Positions 1-8,449 of a stretch of DNA of 64,000 nucleotides are shown in pieces; the first letter of the stretch is position 1; the number at the start of each line of letters is the position of its first letter. The DNA lies in NCBI GenBank assembly GCA_963841695.1, contig CAWJDQ010000001.1:248001-312000 (forward strand), read 5' to 3'. Source of the stretch: RYN-230 sp963841695 (lineage in GTDB: Bacteria > Actinomycetota > Actinomycetes > Streptosporangiales > Streptosporangiaceae). Under the pieces are notes generated by a model. The model was given only the letters and a program-made list of their open reading frames with translations. It made no database searches and was not told the DNA's origin. Made by a program: the position numbers and the translations under genes.

Positions 1-138
1 GCCAGCATCTAGTGGCCGCGAGGTACGGCCGCCGCGTCACGCAGCATGAGAACGCTCCTCGCTGGCCGAGCGGATACCGCGGTGGGGGACCGGGATGAGC
101 CAAGAATAGTGCATCGGCCGCCGGATTCACCGGGCCGA

Positions 139-167
139 TTCACCGTTCCGGGCGGCCGGGATACGAT
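139..167 (+). promoter_or_regulatory. Predicted promoter, possibly leaderless
   Basis: TTCACC at 139-144 and TACGAT at 162-167 are separated by 17 bases and end six bases before the GTG of the luciferase-like gene at 173. If used, transcription would start at or next to the start codon, giving a leaderless message, which is common in actinobacteria. There is no ribosome binding site upstream of that GTG, which agrees with this. The call rests on pattern only. Confidence 0.35.
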
Positions 168-172
168 CGACC

Positions 173-1108
173 GTGACCTCTGGCCGCCCCCAGTTCGCGA
201 TCTCGATCCCCCAGTTCGTCGCCGACGGCACGTTCGACCCGGCGGGTTTCCGGGCTTACCTGGGCCGGGCCGAGGAACTCGGGTTCCACAGCGGCTGGAC
301 CGGCGAGCAGGTGCTGGGGTCCATGCCCCACCTGGGCCCGGTCGAGACGCTCAGCTACGCCGCGGCGTGCACGGACCGGCTCCGGCTGGGCTGCGCGGTC
401 TTCGTCACCCCGCTGCACAGCCCGCTGCACCTGGCCAAGAGCATCAGCTCGCTGGACCAGCTCAGCCGCGGCCGGATCGAGGTGGGGGTCGGGACCGGCG
501 GCGGGTTCCGGATGTTCTCCGCGTTCGGCGTGGACGGGCGGCACTTCGTGTCCCGGTTCACCGAGGGGCTGGCGCTGATGCGGGCCCTGTGGACGCAGGA
601 CCGGGTGGACTTCGACGGGCGCTTCTGGCAGGCGCACGGCGCGGCCATGGAACCCAAGCCGTTCCAGAAGCCGTATCCGCCGGTCTGGTTCGGCGGCAGC
701 CACCCCGACGCGCTGCGCCGCGGCGTGCGGCTGGCCGACGGGTTCATGGGCGCGGGCTCCACGACTACCGCTGACTTCGCGCAGCAGGCCCGCATCGTCC
801 GCGAGGCCCTCGCGGACCAGGGCCGTGACCCGGCCACGTTCCGCGTGGCCAAGCGGGTTTACCTGGGGGTGGACGACGACGCCCGCCGGGCACGGCAGCG
901 CACCGGCGACGCGCTGAACGACCTCTACGGTTATTTCGGGCTCCAGGGCATCGAGCGGGTCGGGGTGACCGGCCGCCCCGGCGAGGTGGCCGCGCAGCTG
1001 GCCGAGGTCGCCGCGGCCGGGGCCGGGCTGATCCTGCTCAACCCGCTGTTCGACGAGGCCGGGCAGATGGAGCGGCTGGCCGCCGAGGTGATCCCCCAGC
1101 TAGCCTGA
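173..1108 (+). CDS. LLM class (luciferase-like) flavin/F420-dependent oxidoreductase
   Basis: A 311-residue TIM-barrel oxidoreductase of the bacterial luciferase-like superfamily, which uses FMN or F420 to oxidise or reduce small organic substrates in the cytoplasm. The family pattern is clear: N-terminal strand FAISIPQF, EELGF near residue 40, the core segment SRGRIEVGVGTGGGFRMF near 100-120, the conserved KPFQKPYPPVWFGG stretch near 165, and a C-terminal barrel closure. The length is normal for the family. The GTG start at 173 is chosen because the homologous region begins directly after it; no Shine-Dalgarno is visible, fitting a leaderless message. It stands alone, convergent with the next gene, so the substrate is unknown. 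Choice between FMN and F420 cannot be made from sequence by eye. Confidence 0.88.
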   Translation: MTSGRPQFAISIPQFVADGTFDPAGFRAYLGRAEELGFHSGWTGEQVLGSMPHLGPVETLSYAAACTDRLRLGCAVFVTPLHSPLHLAKSISSLDQLSRGRIEVGVGTGGGFRMFSAFGVDGRHFVSRFTEGLALMRALWTQDRVDFDGRFWQAHGAAMEPKPFQKPYPPVWFGGSHPDALRRGVRLADGFMGAGSTTTADFAQQARIVREALADQGRDPATFRVAKRVYLGVDDDARRARQRTGDALNDLYGYFGLQGIERVGVTGRPGEVAAQLAEVAAAGAGLILLNPLFDEAGQMERLAAEVIPQLA

Positions 1109-1130
1109 CCGCCGGGGGGACGTCCATGGA

Positions 1131-1694
1131 TCAGGACGGCCGCCCGCCGGATTGCCAGCTGTGCACCTCGATGGCGGCGTAGCGGCCCGAGGTCAGGATG
1201 GCGCGTGCCGCCTCCGGGTCCCGCGCCTGGGCCAGCACCGCCGTGCCCAGCCAGGTCGCGCCGTCATCGGACAGCAGCGGCCCGTACGCGATCAGCCTGT
1301 CCCGGCCCGGCGGCACGGCGAGGTCCGCGGCCAGCCCGCTGCCGAGGCCGAGCACCAGGTACCGATGACCACCGGTCCGGCCGCCGGGGAACTCCCACAT
1401 GGTCCGCCCCAGCAGATTGCGCCACCGGCGCAGCAGCACGTCCCGGTACACACCGGCCTGGTAGCCGGGCTCGTCGAAGGCGAACGCGCGGGCGGCAGCG
1501 GGACCAGGCAGGTTGACGACGTGCACGCTGCCGGTGGGCGTGCCGCCGGCCAGCGTCGGGCCGCGGGCGATCATCTCCGCCTCGTACCGGTCCATGTAGG
1601 ACCAGTGCTCTTCCAGCATCTCGTCGCGCAGCGCCACCGAGCCGGGCCGGTCGCGGTGGTAGCAGAAGAATTCCACGCCTGCAGTCTTGACCAC
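1131..1694 (-). CDS. YCII-related domain protein (tandem YciI-like)
   Basis: Small cytosolic protein of about 187 residues resembling two YciI-like ferredoxin-fold modules in tandem. The first holds VEFFCYHRDRPGS, then DRYEAEMIARGPTL and the HVVNLPGPAAARAFAFDEPGY stretch. The second half repeats the logic with YGPLLSDDGATWLGTAVLAQARDPEAARAIL. YciI-like domains carry a conserved His/Asp pair and may act as small dehydratase-like or binding modules, but physiological roles are mostly unknown. The GTG at 1694 is preferred because similarity begins there; an in-frame GTG at 1781 would add 29 residues. It lies downstream of an acetyltransferase on the same strand, 120 bases away, and may be co-transcribed with it. 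Confidence 0.7.
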   Translation of the reverse strand: MVKTAGVEFFCYHRDRPGSVALRDEMLEEHWSYMDRYEAEMIARGPTLAGGTPTGSVHVVNLPGPAAARAFAFDEPGYQAGVYRDVLLRRWRNLLGRTMWEFPGGRTGGHRYLVLGLGSGLAADLAVPPGRDRLIAYGPLLSDDGATWLGTAVLAQARDPEAARAILTSGRYAAIEVHSWQSGGRPS

Positions 1695-1814
1695 CCTGCG
1701 GGTGATCGCCACGACCTCAACGGGACCCTGCAGGCCGGGCAGGTCCTCGTGGCCTGCCAGCAGGACGTGGCCCGGGGTCACCGGCCTGCCGGCCTCCCGG
1801 CGGCCGGGCCCGGC

Positions 1815-2321
1815 TCAGAGGTCGCGGCGCATGCACACCCGGGGCCAGCGGTCCAGACCGTGCTCGGCCTCCCGGCCGCGGATCGCCCGCAGCCCCGGGG
1901 TCAGCTCGGCCTCGTCCAGCCGGCGGAACCCGCACCGCTCGTAGTACGGCGCGTTCCACGGCACCTCGCTGAACGTGGTCAGGGTCAGCGCCGGGCGGCC
2001 AGCCGAGGCCGCCCGGACCGCGACGTGCCCGAGCAGGGACCGGCCCACGCCGCGGCGGGCGCAGTCCGGGTGCACCGACACCTGCTCGACGTGCAGGTTG
2101 CCGTTGACCAGGCTGGCCAGGAGGCAGGCCACCAGCCGCCCGTTCTGGCCGACCGTCACCCACGCCCGGCCGGCCTGCTGGTAGCCGGTGAGCTCGTCCA
2201 GGGACGGCGGCTCGCCGTCCGCGATCTCGGGCATCCCGATGCCGCGGAAAGCCCGCCCGGCGGCCTGCTCGATGTCCCGCAGGGCGGGCAGTTCCGCCGG
2301 GGTGGCGGCCCGGATGCGCAT
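1815..2321 (-). CDS. GNAT family N-acetyltransferase
   Basis: 168-residue single-domain acetyltransferase that would transfer an acetyl group from acetyl-CoA to an amine of unknown identity. The GNAT fold is shown by the N-terminal MRIRAATPAELPAL, strand 4 in LHVEQVSVHPDCARRGVGR, which carries the pyrophosphate-binding R-R-G-V-G-R loop, and the late motif YYERCGFRRLDE. The ATG at 2321 begins exactly at the domain start. The gene is leftward and followed by the YciI-like protein. Upstream, 2322-2484 holds only GC-rich degenerate repeats of a GGGCCCCGTGGTG type and no gene. The substrate cannot be predicted. Confidence 0.85.
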   Translation of the reverse strand: MRIRAATPAELPALRDIEQAAGRAFRGIGMPEIADGEPPSLDELTGYQQAGRAWVTVGQNGRLVACLLASLVNGNLHVEQVSVHPDCARRGVGRSLLGHVAVRAASAGRPALTLTTFSEVPWNAPYYERCGFRRLDEAELTPGLRAIRGREAEHGLDRWPRVCMRRDL

Positions 2322-2484
2322 CCGTCACCGCCCCCCGTGCTGGTGGGCCCCGTGGTGGCGGGCCCCGTGGTGCGCGGGGCCCGCGGGCGTCTGGGGGTTG
2401 TCCCCGGATTCCTCCATGATCACGACAACGTAGCCCGCCGCGCCGCCGCCCGGGCCACCGGCTGGCAGTTACCCGGCCGGCCCG

Positions 2485-3309
2485 TCATACGGTCTCGGCG
2501 ATCCCCCGGGTCAGCAGGATGGCCGCGGCGAACGAACGGTACGTGGCCAGCGGGTCCTCCCCGGTGCAGCGCAGTTCCCGCGGCCCGGTGCGTTCCACCC
2601 CGCGGACCCAGCTGGCCGCCTCCGCGATGTCCGTGGTCCGGACCGAGAGCTCCAGCACCGCCTGGCCCAGCGGCGGGGGCTGGGCCCGGGCCGCGCCCGC
2701 GACCGCCCGCTGCGCGGTCTCCCGGATCAGCGCGCAGGCCCGCTCCGGGTGCAGGCTGTGCGCGGCCACCCGGCTGACCGGCTCCTTGACCACGGCCGCG
2801 TGCACGCCGGGGATGAGGGCCGCGGTCTCCGCGCGGGCGCAGCTATCCCCGGTGACCAGCACCACCGGAACGCCGTAGTGGGCGGCCACCAGCGCGTTGA
2901 TGCCCGCCTCGCCGGTCACCACCCCGTCCAGCCGGGCTTCCATCACGGCCCGCGGGTTATAGGTGTGCGACAGCCCGGCGGGCGCCCCGGCCGAGCCGTG
3001 ATAGGACACGAACAGCACCGCGCCGAAGCTGCCGTCCAGCCCCTGCATCATGTAGAGCGGCTTATGGCTGCCGGAGATGTAGGACGCCTGGCCCGCCAGC
3101 GCGTCCGGCGGCAGGTTGCGCATGGCCGAATGCGAGTCGTTGACGACAATCTCGCTGGCCCCGCCGGCCAGCGCCCCCTCGATGGCCGCGTTCACCTCAC
3201 CGAGCAGCAGCCGCCGGCCCGCGGCGGCTTCCGGGCCGTCGCCGATGCACTGCGCCCAGTTGACCACGCCAGCCGTGCCCTCCATGTCGCTGGACAGGAA
3301 AACCTTCAA
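2485..3309 (-). CDS. dppA: M55 family D-aminopeptidase (DppA-like)
   Basis: 274-residue zinc D-aminopeptidase of family M55, which in Bacillus subtilis DppA releases N-terminal D-amino acids (D-Ala-D-Ala, D-Ala-Gly-Gly) and forms a decameric barrel. The known metal ligands are all visible at nearly the same numbering: Asp8 and Glu10 in SSDMEG, His60 in VVNDSH, His104 in VSYHG and Glu134 in TGEAG; the proposed nucleophile His115 is also present. The length matches the family (about 274). The ATG at 3309 starts the domain. The gene stands alone between an acetyltransferase and a glyoxalase-fold gene on the same strand, without the dipeptide transporter found in Bacillus. It probably recycles cell-wall D-peptides. 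Confidence 0.9.
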   Translation of the reverse strand: MKVFLSSDMEGTAGVVNWAQCIGDGPEAAAGRRLLLGEVNAAIEGALAGGASEIVVNDSHSAMRNLPPDALAGQASYISGSHKPLYMMQGLDGSFGAVLFVSYHGSAGAPAGLSHTYNPRAVMEARLDGVVTGEAGINALVAAHYGVPVVLVTGDSCARAETAALIPGVHAAVVKEPVSRVAAHSLHPERACALIRETAQRAVAGAARAQPPPLGQAVLELSVRTTDIAEAASWVRGVERTGPRELRCTGEDPLATYRSFAAAILLTRGIAETV

Positions 3310-3489
3310 CGCCTGCCTCCGCTCTGGCCCTCGGTGGCCCGCGTCACCGCTGCCCGCCGGGGCCGCGCCGACCGGGCGGTGCGCGGTCCCGCCTCGTGCG
3401 ACGGTAACTCAGCTCGCGTGGCCCGGCCGGCCCCGGCCCGGCACCGGGGATGCGGCTGAGGAATATGAGTCCGCCTGGCTAAGTTCCGG

Positions 3490-3891
3490 CTAGCTCAGCG
3501 GCGCGCCGACCCGCTCGCGCACCTCCTGCACCGCCCACTGGTTCCCGTCCGGGTCGGCGAAGAACATGAACCTGCCGCCGTCCCGGGGGTCGAGCTGCTG
3601 GATCTCCGAGACCTCGACCCTCCGGCCGGTCAGCTCGGCCCGGGCCGCGCCGATGTCCGCGACCACCAGCTGCAGCCGGGCCGCGGCCCCGGCGGGCGCG
3701 TCCGCGCTGATCAGCGCGGGGCCGATGACGACCGAGCAGGCCGATCCGGGCGGCGTCATGTGCACCACCCGCAGGTCCGGCGTGGGCCGGGTGTCCGCGT
3801 CGAGCCGGAACCCCAGCTTGCCGAGGTAGAAGTCCTTGGCCCGGTTGACGTCGCTGACCGGCACGACGACTACTTCCAGCTTCCAGTCCAT
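3490..3891 (-). CDS. VOC (glyoxalase/bleomycin resistance fold) protein
   Basis: 133-residue protein of the vicinal oxygen chelate superfamily. The paired beta-alpha-beta-beta-beta modules are visible: LEVVVVPVSDVNRAKDFYLGKLGF at the N-terminus and RFMFFADPDGNQWAVQE at the C-terminus, the latter carrying the usual D-P-D-G-N metal-loop signature. The family includes isomerases, dioxygenases and antibiotic-binding proteins, so the reaction is unknown. The ATG at 3891 is chosen over an in-frame upstream start at 3999 because GGAAGGAG stands just upstream and similarity begins there. The gene is monocistronic and leftward; 3310-3489 to its left holds no gene. Confidence 0.85.
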   Translation of the reverse strand: MDWKLEVVVVPVSDVNRAKDFYLGKLGFRLDADTRPTPDLRVVHMTPPGSACSVVIGPALISADAPAGAAARLQLVVADIGAARAELTGRRVEVSEIQQLDPRDGGRFMFFADPDGNQWAVQEVRERVGAPLS

Positions 3892-4082
3892 GCTGCGTGC
3901 TCCTTCCGGCAGGCGCCTGAGCGCTTTGAGCGCCTGAGCGCGGGGTGCCTGGGCGGCGTCCCTGACCCTAGGACGGAGCCGCGGCGCCGGTCTCGACATG
4001 CGGTCCGGAGCGGGCGGGTAGGTCCAGGCCTACTCGGGTATTAGGTGCGCCCCCATAGCGCCGCGCGCGCGGGCACGTCACG

Positions 4083-5855
4083 ATGGATCACATGGCTATC
4101 GTCTTCATCGTCCTCTGGCGGCTCACCCGCAGGATGCTGCGCTACCTGGGCCGGGGTGTCTTGCTGGTGCCGGTCTCCGCGATGGGCGTGGCGCTCTTCG
4201 GGGTACGCCCGTGGACCGTGCTGGCGGTCCTGCTGGCCGTGCTGGTGGCGGTCTGGCGGCCCGTCGTGGCCGCGGGCTTGCTGCCGGTCACCATGGTGGT
4301 CGCCGGGATCAGCGGCCTGGTGGTGGCGGCCACCGAGTCCGTGTCCGGCTTCTGGGCGGTCTCCGTCTTCCGCCAGGTGAAGCTGGGCGCGGTCCGCGGG
4401 CCCGTCCGGCGGCCCCCGGCCGTGCTGAAGCGGTCCGTCGTGCATGGCCGTCAGGTGGTCGTGAACCAGGTCGCCCCGGGCGGCAAGATCGCCCAGGTGC
4501 TGCGCCCCGCGGCCGTCCCGGGCTGGCCTCCGGCCGGGGCGGGGGCGGGCTTCACGGTCTCCGCGGGCCCCGGGGTGCGGTTCGCCATCCCGGCCCACGC
4601 GACCTGGACGGCGGTGGCCGGTCCCGGCGGGGCGCTGCGCATCACGTCCGGGAGCGGCCCCGGGTCCGGTGGCGGCCTGTGGCTGGGCGACCTGCTGGTC
4701 CCGCTGGCCCTGCTGCTGCTCACCGTCGGCTTGTGGCTGCTGCCACGGAGCGTGGCCGGGCTGCGGACGCACGCCGCCGGGCTGGTCGCGTCGGTGCGGC
4801 GGCGGATGCTCGAGAATCGCTGGGGCATTCTCCTGATCCCGGTCGCGCTGCTCGGCCTGACCGTCTTCGGCGTGCATATGTGGACGGTCGTGGCCGTCTG
4901 GCTCTGCGTGGTCGCCGCGGTGTGGTCGCCGGTCATCGCGGCGGACCTGATCCCGATCGGGCTGGCCGCGTACGCGATCCGGGGCTTCGCGATCGCGGCG
5001 AGCTGGCCCTCGGGCCTGCCGGGACTGCAGCGCGCCGCGCTGCACTACGGCGTGGTCCTGGTCAACAGCCCGCAGACGGCCATGCTGGCCGGGGGTGAGG
5101 CCAGCGCGTTCCTGGTAGTGGCCGCCTGGCTGGTGCCGCGGACCATCGGCGCGCACGCCCACACGCTGCTCGGGCCCGGGCGGGATCTGGACCTGGAGGG
5201 CCGGGTGCAGCGGCTGACCGAGACCCGGGAGCTGGCCGTGGGCGCGGCCGACACCGAGCTGCGCCGGATCGAGCGGGACCTGCACGACGGCGCCCAGGCC
5301 CGGCTGATCGCGCTGGGCATGAACCTGCGGGCGGTGGAGCGGATGCTGCCCGGCCGCCCGGACGCCGCGCTGGCCCTGGTCGCCGAGGCCCGGGAGACCT
5401 CGCTGCGGGCCCTGAACGACTTGCGTGATCTGGTCCGCGGCATCTGCCCGCCGGTCCTCGCCGACCGGGGCCTTGGCCACGCGGTGCGGGCCCTCACCCT
5501 CGACACCCCGTTCCCGGTTGACCTGGACATCGATCTGCCCGGCCGGCTCGCCGCGCCGGTCGAGTCCGCCTGCTACTTCGCGGTGGCGGAGGCCCTGGCC
5601 AACGCGGTGCGGCACTCGGGTGCGCGGCGCGTGCACATCCGCATGCAGCACCGGGACGGCGTACTGCGGATCCAGGTCGGCGACGATGGGGCCGGCGGCG
5701 CGGATCCGGCCCGGGGCACCGGGCTGCGTGGCGTGGAACAGCGGCTCGCGGCGTTCGATGGCATCCTGGCGGTGAGCAGCCCGCCTGGCGGGCCGACCAT
5801 GATCGCCATGGAGGTGCCGTGCGCGTTGTCGTCGCCGAAGACCTGTTCCTGCTGA
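4083..5855 (+). CDS. NarL-type sensor histidine kinase with duplicated membrane module
   Basis: 590-residue membrane sensor kinase partnering the response regulator that overlaps its end. The N-terminal 350 residues hold two copies of a hydrophobic module (about 20-85 and 240-310), each with a V-P-V-(S/A) then (V/T)-F-G-V-(R/H)-x-W-T-V core, separated by a small soluble region. The HisKA_3 dimerisation box follows with ERDLHDGAQARL, where His401 is the expected phosphoacceptor, then a HATPase domain with AVAEALANAVRHSGA (N box) and GTGLRGVEQRL (G box). No PAS, GAF or HAMP domain is seen, so the signal is probably sensed in or at the membrane. The ATG at 4083 is the first in frame; a second Met follows at residue 4. 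Confidence 0.88.
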   Translation: MDHMAIVFIVLWRLTRRMLRYLGRGVLLVPVSAMGVALFGVRPWTVLAVLLAVLVAVWRPVVAAGLLPVTMVVAGISGLVVAATESVSGFWAVSVFRQVKLGAVRGPVRRPPAVLKRSVVHGRQVVVNQVAPGGKIAQVLRPAAVPGWPPAGAGAGFTVSAGPGVRFAIPAHATWTAVAGPGGALRITSGSGPGSGGGLWLGDLLVPLALLLLTVGLWLLPRSVAGLRTHAAGLVASVRRRMLENRWGILLIPVALLGLTVFGVHMWTVVAVWLCVVAAVWSPVIAADLIPIGLAAYAIRGFAIAASWPSGLPGLQRAALHYGVVLVNSPQTAMLAGGEASAFLVVAAWLVPRTIGAHAHTLLGPGRDLDLEGRVQRLTETRELAVGAADTELRRIERDLHDGAQARLIALGMNLRAVERMLPGRPDAALALVAEARETSLRALNDLRDLVRGICPPVLADRGLGHAVRALTLDTPFPVDLDIDLPGRLAAPVESACYFAVAEALANAVRHSGARRVHIRMQHRDGVLRIQVGDDGAGGADPARGTGLRGVEQRLAAFDGILAVSSPPGGPTMIAMEVPCALSSPKTCSC

Positions 5856-6463
5856 GGGACGGGCTGACGCGGCTGCTCGCGGCGCACGGCTTCGAGATCG
5901 CCGCGGCGGTGGACAGCGCACCTGGCCTGCTGTGCGCGCTGCTGGAACACCGGCCCGACGTGGCCGTGGTGGACGTCCGGCTGCCGCCCTCGTTCGCCGA
6001 CGACGGGCTGCAGGCGGCGCTGGCCGCGCGGCAGCAGGTCCCCGGCCTGCCGGTGGTGCTGCTGTCGCAGTACGTCGAGCAGCTGTACGCCCGCGAACTG
6101 CTCGCCGACCAGTCGGGCTCGGTCGGTTACCTGCTCAAGGACCGGGTCTTCAACGACGACCAGTTCGTCGACGCGATCCGCACCGTGGCCGCGGGCGGCA
6201 CGGTGATGGACCCGGACGTGGTGACCAAGCTGCTCGGCCGCCGGGCCCGGGACGAGCCGGTCACCCTGCTGTCCGCGCGGGAACGCGAGGTCCTGGCCCT
6301 GATGGCCGAGGGACGCTCGAACGTGGCCATCGCGCAGCGGCTGTTTGTCAGCGAGAAGGCGGTCAGCAAGCACACGACCAGCATCTTCACCAAGCTCGGG
6401 CTGGCCGCCTCCGAAGACGACAACCGGCGGGTGCTGGCCGTCCTGGCCTACCTGAACGCCTGA
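5819..6463 (+). CDS. NarL/FixJ family response regulator
   Basis: 214-residue two-component response regulator. The receiver domain (1-120) has the acidic pair at Glu7/Asp8, phosphoacceptor Asp52 in VAVVDVRLPP and the late Lys in GYLLKDRV. A LuxR-type helix-turn-helix follows with LSAREREVLALMAEGRSNVAIAQ and VSEKAVSKHTTSIFTKLGL. It would bind DNA when phosphorylated by the preceding kinase. The GTG at 5819 overlaps the kinase end by 37 bases, so the two are translationally coupled. No target operon is identifiable; the kinase upstream region is the natural candidate for autoregulation. Confidence 0.92.
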   Translation: MRVVVAEDLFLLRDGLTRLLAAHGFEIAAAVDSAPGLLCALLEHRPDVAVVDVRLPPSFADDGLQAALAARQQVPGLPVVLLSQYVEQLYARELLADQSGSVGYLLKDRVFNDDQFVDAIRTVAAGGTVMDPDVVTKLLGRRARDEPVTLLSAREREVLALMAEGRSNVAIAQRLFVSEKAVSKHTTSIFTKLGLAASEDDNRRVLAVLAYLNA

Positions 6464-6485
6464 CCGCGGGGATAGGGCATGGCGG

Positions 6486-7683
6486 TCAGTCCTTCCGCGG
6501 GACCGCCCCGTCCGGGTCCAGCTCCAGCTGGCTGAGGGCCTGGGCGGCGACCACGTCGCGGGGCAGCCCGGTGGCCAGGGCCACGGCGGCCACGTCGTCG
6601 TGCTCGGGCTTGGCCCGGTGCGGGCCGATCTTCACCCGGATCCGGTGTCCCTGCACGGTCACCGAGCTTTCCCGCCGGGGCAGGGCCCGGCGCTGCACGG
6701 GGTGGCGCCGGGCGCCGAGGCTGCCGGTCTCGGCGAGCAGCCGCTCCTGGACCGGGCCGTCCTGGCCCGGGCGGCACAGCGCGGTGACGACGTGCGCCGG
6801 GCGGCCCTTCTTGCCGGTCACCGCGGTGATCCAGGCGTCCAGCGCCCCCGCGCCGAGCAGCAGCCCGGGCAGGTCGCCGAGGAGCTCGCCGGTCACGTCG
6901 TCCACCGTGGTCTCGACCATGATCAGGGTCTCGGCCGGCCCGGCTGGCTCCGGAGCCCCGCCGAGTGGCTCACCGAGCAGGGCGGGCAGCACGTTGGGCC
7001 GTCCCGGCACGTCGCGCGCCGCCCGCGCCGTACCCGCTGCCGGTCACCCGCATCGCCGGCAGGGGCCCGTACCGGCAGCCCGCCGCGTGCAGCAGCGCCG
7101 CGCCCGTCGGGGTGACCGTCTCCCCGGCCCCAGCCGCCCCGTCAATGCCGGTGACCTGCGCGCCCGCCAGCAACGCGACCGTGGCCGGCGCCGGGGCCGG
7201 GAACCGGCCGTGCCGCATCTCGATCACCCCTGACCCCAGGGCCAGCGGGGCCGACCAGACCGCGGTCACCTGCAGCGCGTGCAGCGCGGCGGCCACCCCG
7301 ACGGTGTCCACGATCGTGTCCACCCCGCCCAGCTCGTGCAGGTGCACGTCGGCGGCGGGCACGCCGTGGATCCGGCCCTCGGCCTCGGCCAGGGCGGTGA
7401 TCGCCGCGGTGGCCAGCTCCCCGGCGGCGGCCGGCACCGCGGCCCGGCTCAGCGCGAGCAGGTCCGCGGCGCGGCGCGCGGTCACGCCGTCGTCCACCTG
7501 GACCCGGGCCTGGCAGGCGGCCAGGCCCGCGCGCCGCACCGGGGCGGCGGTCAGGTCCCAGCCGGTGATCCCGGTACTGGCCACCGCGGCCCGGACCGCG
7601 TCGAGCGGCGCGCCCAGGTCCAGCAGCGCGCCGAGCAACATGTCGCCGGAGATCCCGGAGAACGGGTTCAGCCACAAGATCAC
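6486..7683 (-). CDS. larC: LarC, nickel insertion protein of the pincer cofactor (LarC1/LarC2 in two frames)
   Basis: LarC uses CTP to insert nickel into the pyridinium bis-thiocarboxylate mononucleotide made by LarB and LarE. The N-terminal half runs from a GTG at 7683 with the hallmark NPFSGISGDMLLGALLDLGAP, HLHELGGVDTIVDTVG and ETVTPTGAALL. After the conserved GSGYGAG the frame is lost. The C-terminal half resumes one base on with DVPGRPNVLPALLGE, TTVDDVTGELLG and RIRVKIGPHRAKPEHDD, ending at 6486. The shift lies between about 7010 and 7035 and is +1 (or -2). In Lactobacillus plantarum, LarC is made from larC1 and larC2 by programmed frameshifting at the same domain boundary, so this could be real. 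Many other genes here carry similar breaks, so an assembly error is equally possible. It is the last gene of the lar operon. Confidence 0.85.
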
Positions 7684-7690
7684 GGCCTGC

Positions 7691-8449
7691 TCACCGGCGG
7701 CCCTGCGGCGGCCGCAGCGTGAAGGCCAGCCGGTGGGCGGCCATCGCGCCGCCGAACCCGGAGTCGATGTTGACCACGCAGACGCCGGCCGCGCAGGACG
7801 TCATCATGGCCAGCAGCGCGGTGATGCCGTCCAGCGCCGCGCCGTAGCCGGTGGACGTGGGCACCGCGACCACCGGGACGCCGACCAGGCCCGCCACCGC
7901 GCTGGCCAGCGCGCCCTCCATGCCCGCGATCACGATCACCACGTCCGCTTCGGCGATCTCACCGGCCACGGCCAGCAGCCGGTGCAGCCCGGCCACGCCG
8001 ACGTCGCGGAACTCGGTGACCTCCAGGCCGGTGGCGCGGGCCACCGCGGCCGCCTCGTCGGCCACCGGCCCGTCCGCGGTGCCCGCGGTGACCACCGCCA
8101 CCCGGCATCCGCCTGGCGGGGCCGGCCGCCAGCACAGCAGCCGGGCCCGGGCGTCGTAGTCACCCGGCGCATGCTCACCGGCCGCCCCGGCACCGGCCGC
8201 CCCGGCACCGGCTGCCCCGGCACGGGCCGCCGCGACCTCAGCCGCCGCCCCGGGCTCCAGCCGGGTCACCAGCACCGGCCCGGAGGTGCGGGCCAGCAGC
8301 GCGGCCGCGATGGCCGCGATCTCCCCGGGCTGCTTGCCCGGGGCGTAGATGACCTCCGGCAGCCCCTGCCTGCGCACCCGGTCCAGGTCCACGGTCGCGA
8401 AGCCCAGCGGAAGGCTCTCGTCCACCGCGTCAGTCCGTCCCGAGCACAT
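7691..8449 (-). CDS. larB: LarB, pyridinium-3,5-biscarboxylic acid mononucleotide synthase
   Basis: 252-residue protein related to PurE (AIR carboxylase) that carboxylates and hydrolyses nicotinic acid adenine dinucleotide in the first step of nickel-pincer nucleotide synthesis. Visible landmarks are the N-terminal DLDRVRRQGLPEVIYAPGKQ, the nucleotide loop VAVVTAGTADGPVADEAA, EFRDVGVAGLHRLL, and the PurE-like VVAVPTSTGYGAALDG followed by VVNIDSGFGGAMAAHRLA. An alanine/glycine-rich stretch near residues 75-90 comes from 15-base tandem repeats (about 8178-8235) and is probably a flexible loop. The start overlaps the end of larE by 20 bases, and larC follows after 7 bases, so the four lar genes are one transcription unit. 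Confidence 0.92.
   Translation of the reverse strand: MCSGRTDAVDESLPLGFATVDLDRVRRQGLPEVIYAPGKQPGEIAAIAAALLARTSGPVLVTRLEPGAAAEVAAARAGAAGAGAAGAGAAGEHAPGDYDARARLLCWRPAPPGGCRVAVVTAGTADGPVADEAAAVARATGLEVTEFRDVGVAGLHRLLAVAGEIAEADVVIVIAGMEGALASAVAGLVGVPVVAVPTSTGYGAALDGITALLAMMTSCAAGVCVVNIDSGFGGAMAAHRLAFTLRPPQGRR

Noticed and set aside
46..774. A rightward frame starting at an ATG at 46
   Set aside because: It overlaps the luciferase-like gene in another frame and its translation is Arg/Pro-rich without motifs.
4041..5921. A 626-residue leftward open frame
   Set aside because: It is antisense to the histidine kinase with Arg/His/Gln-rich low-complexity translation.
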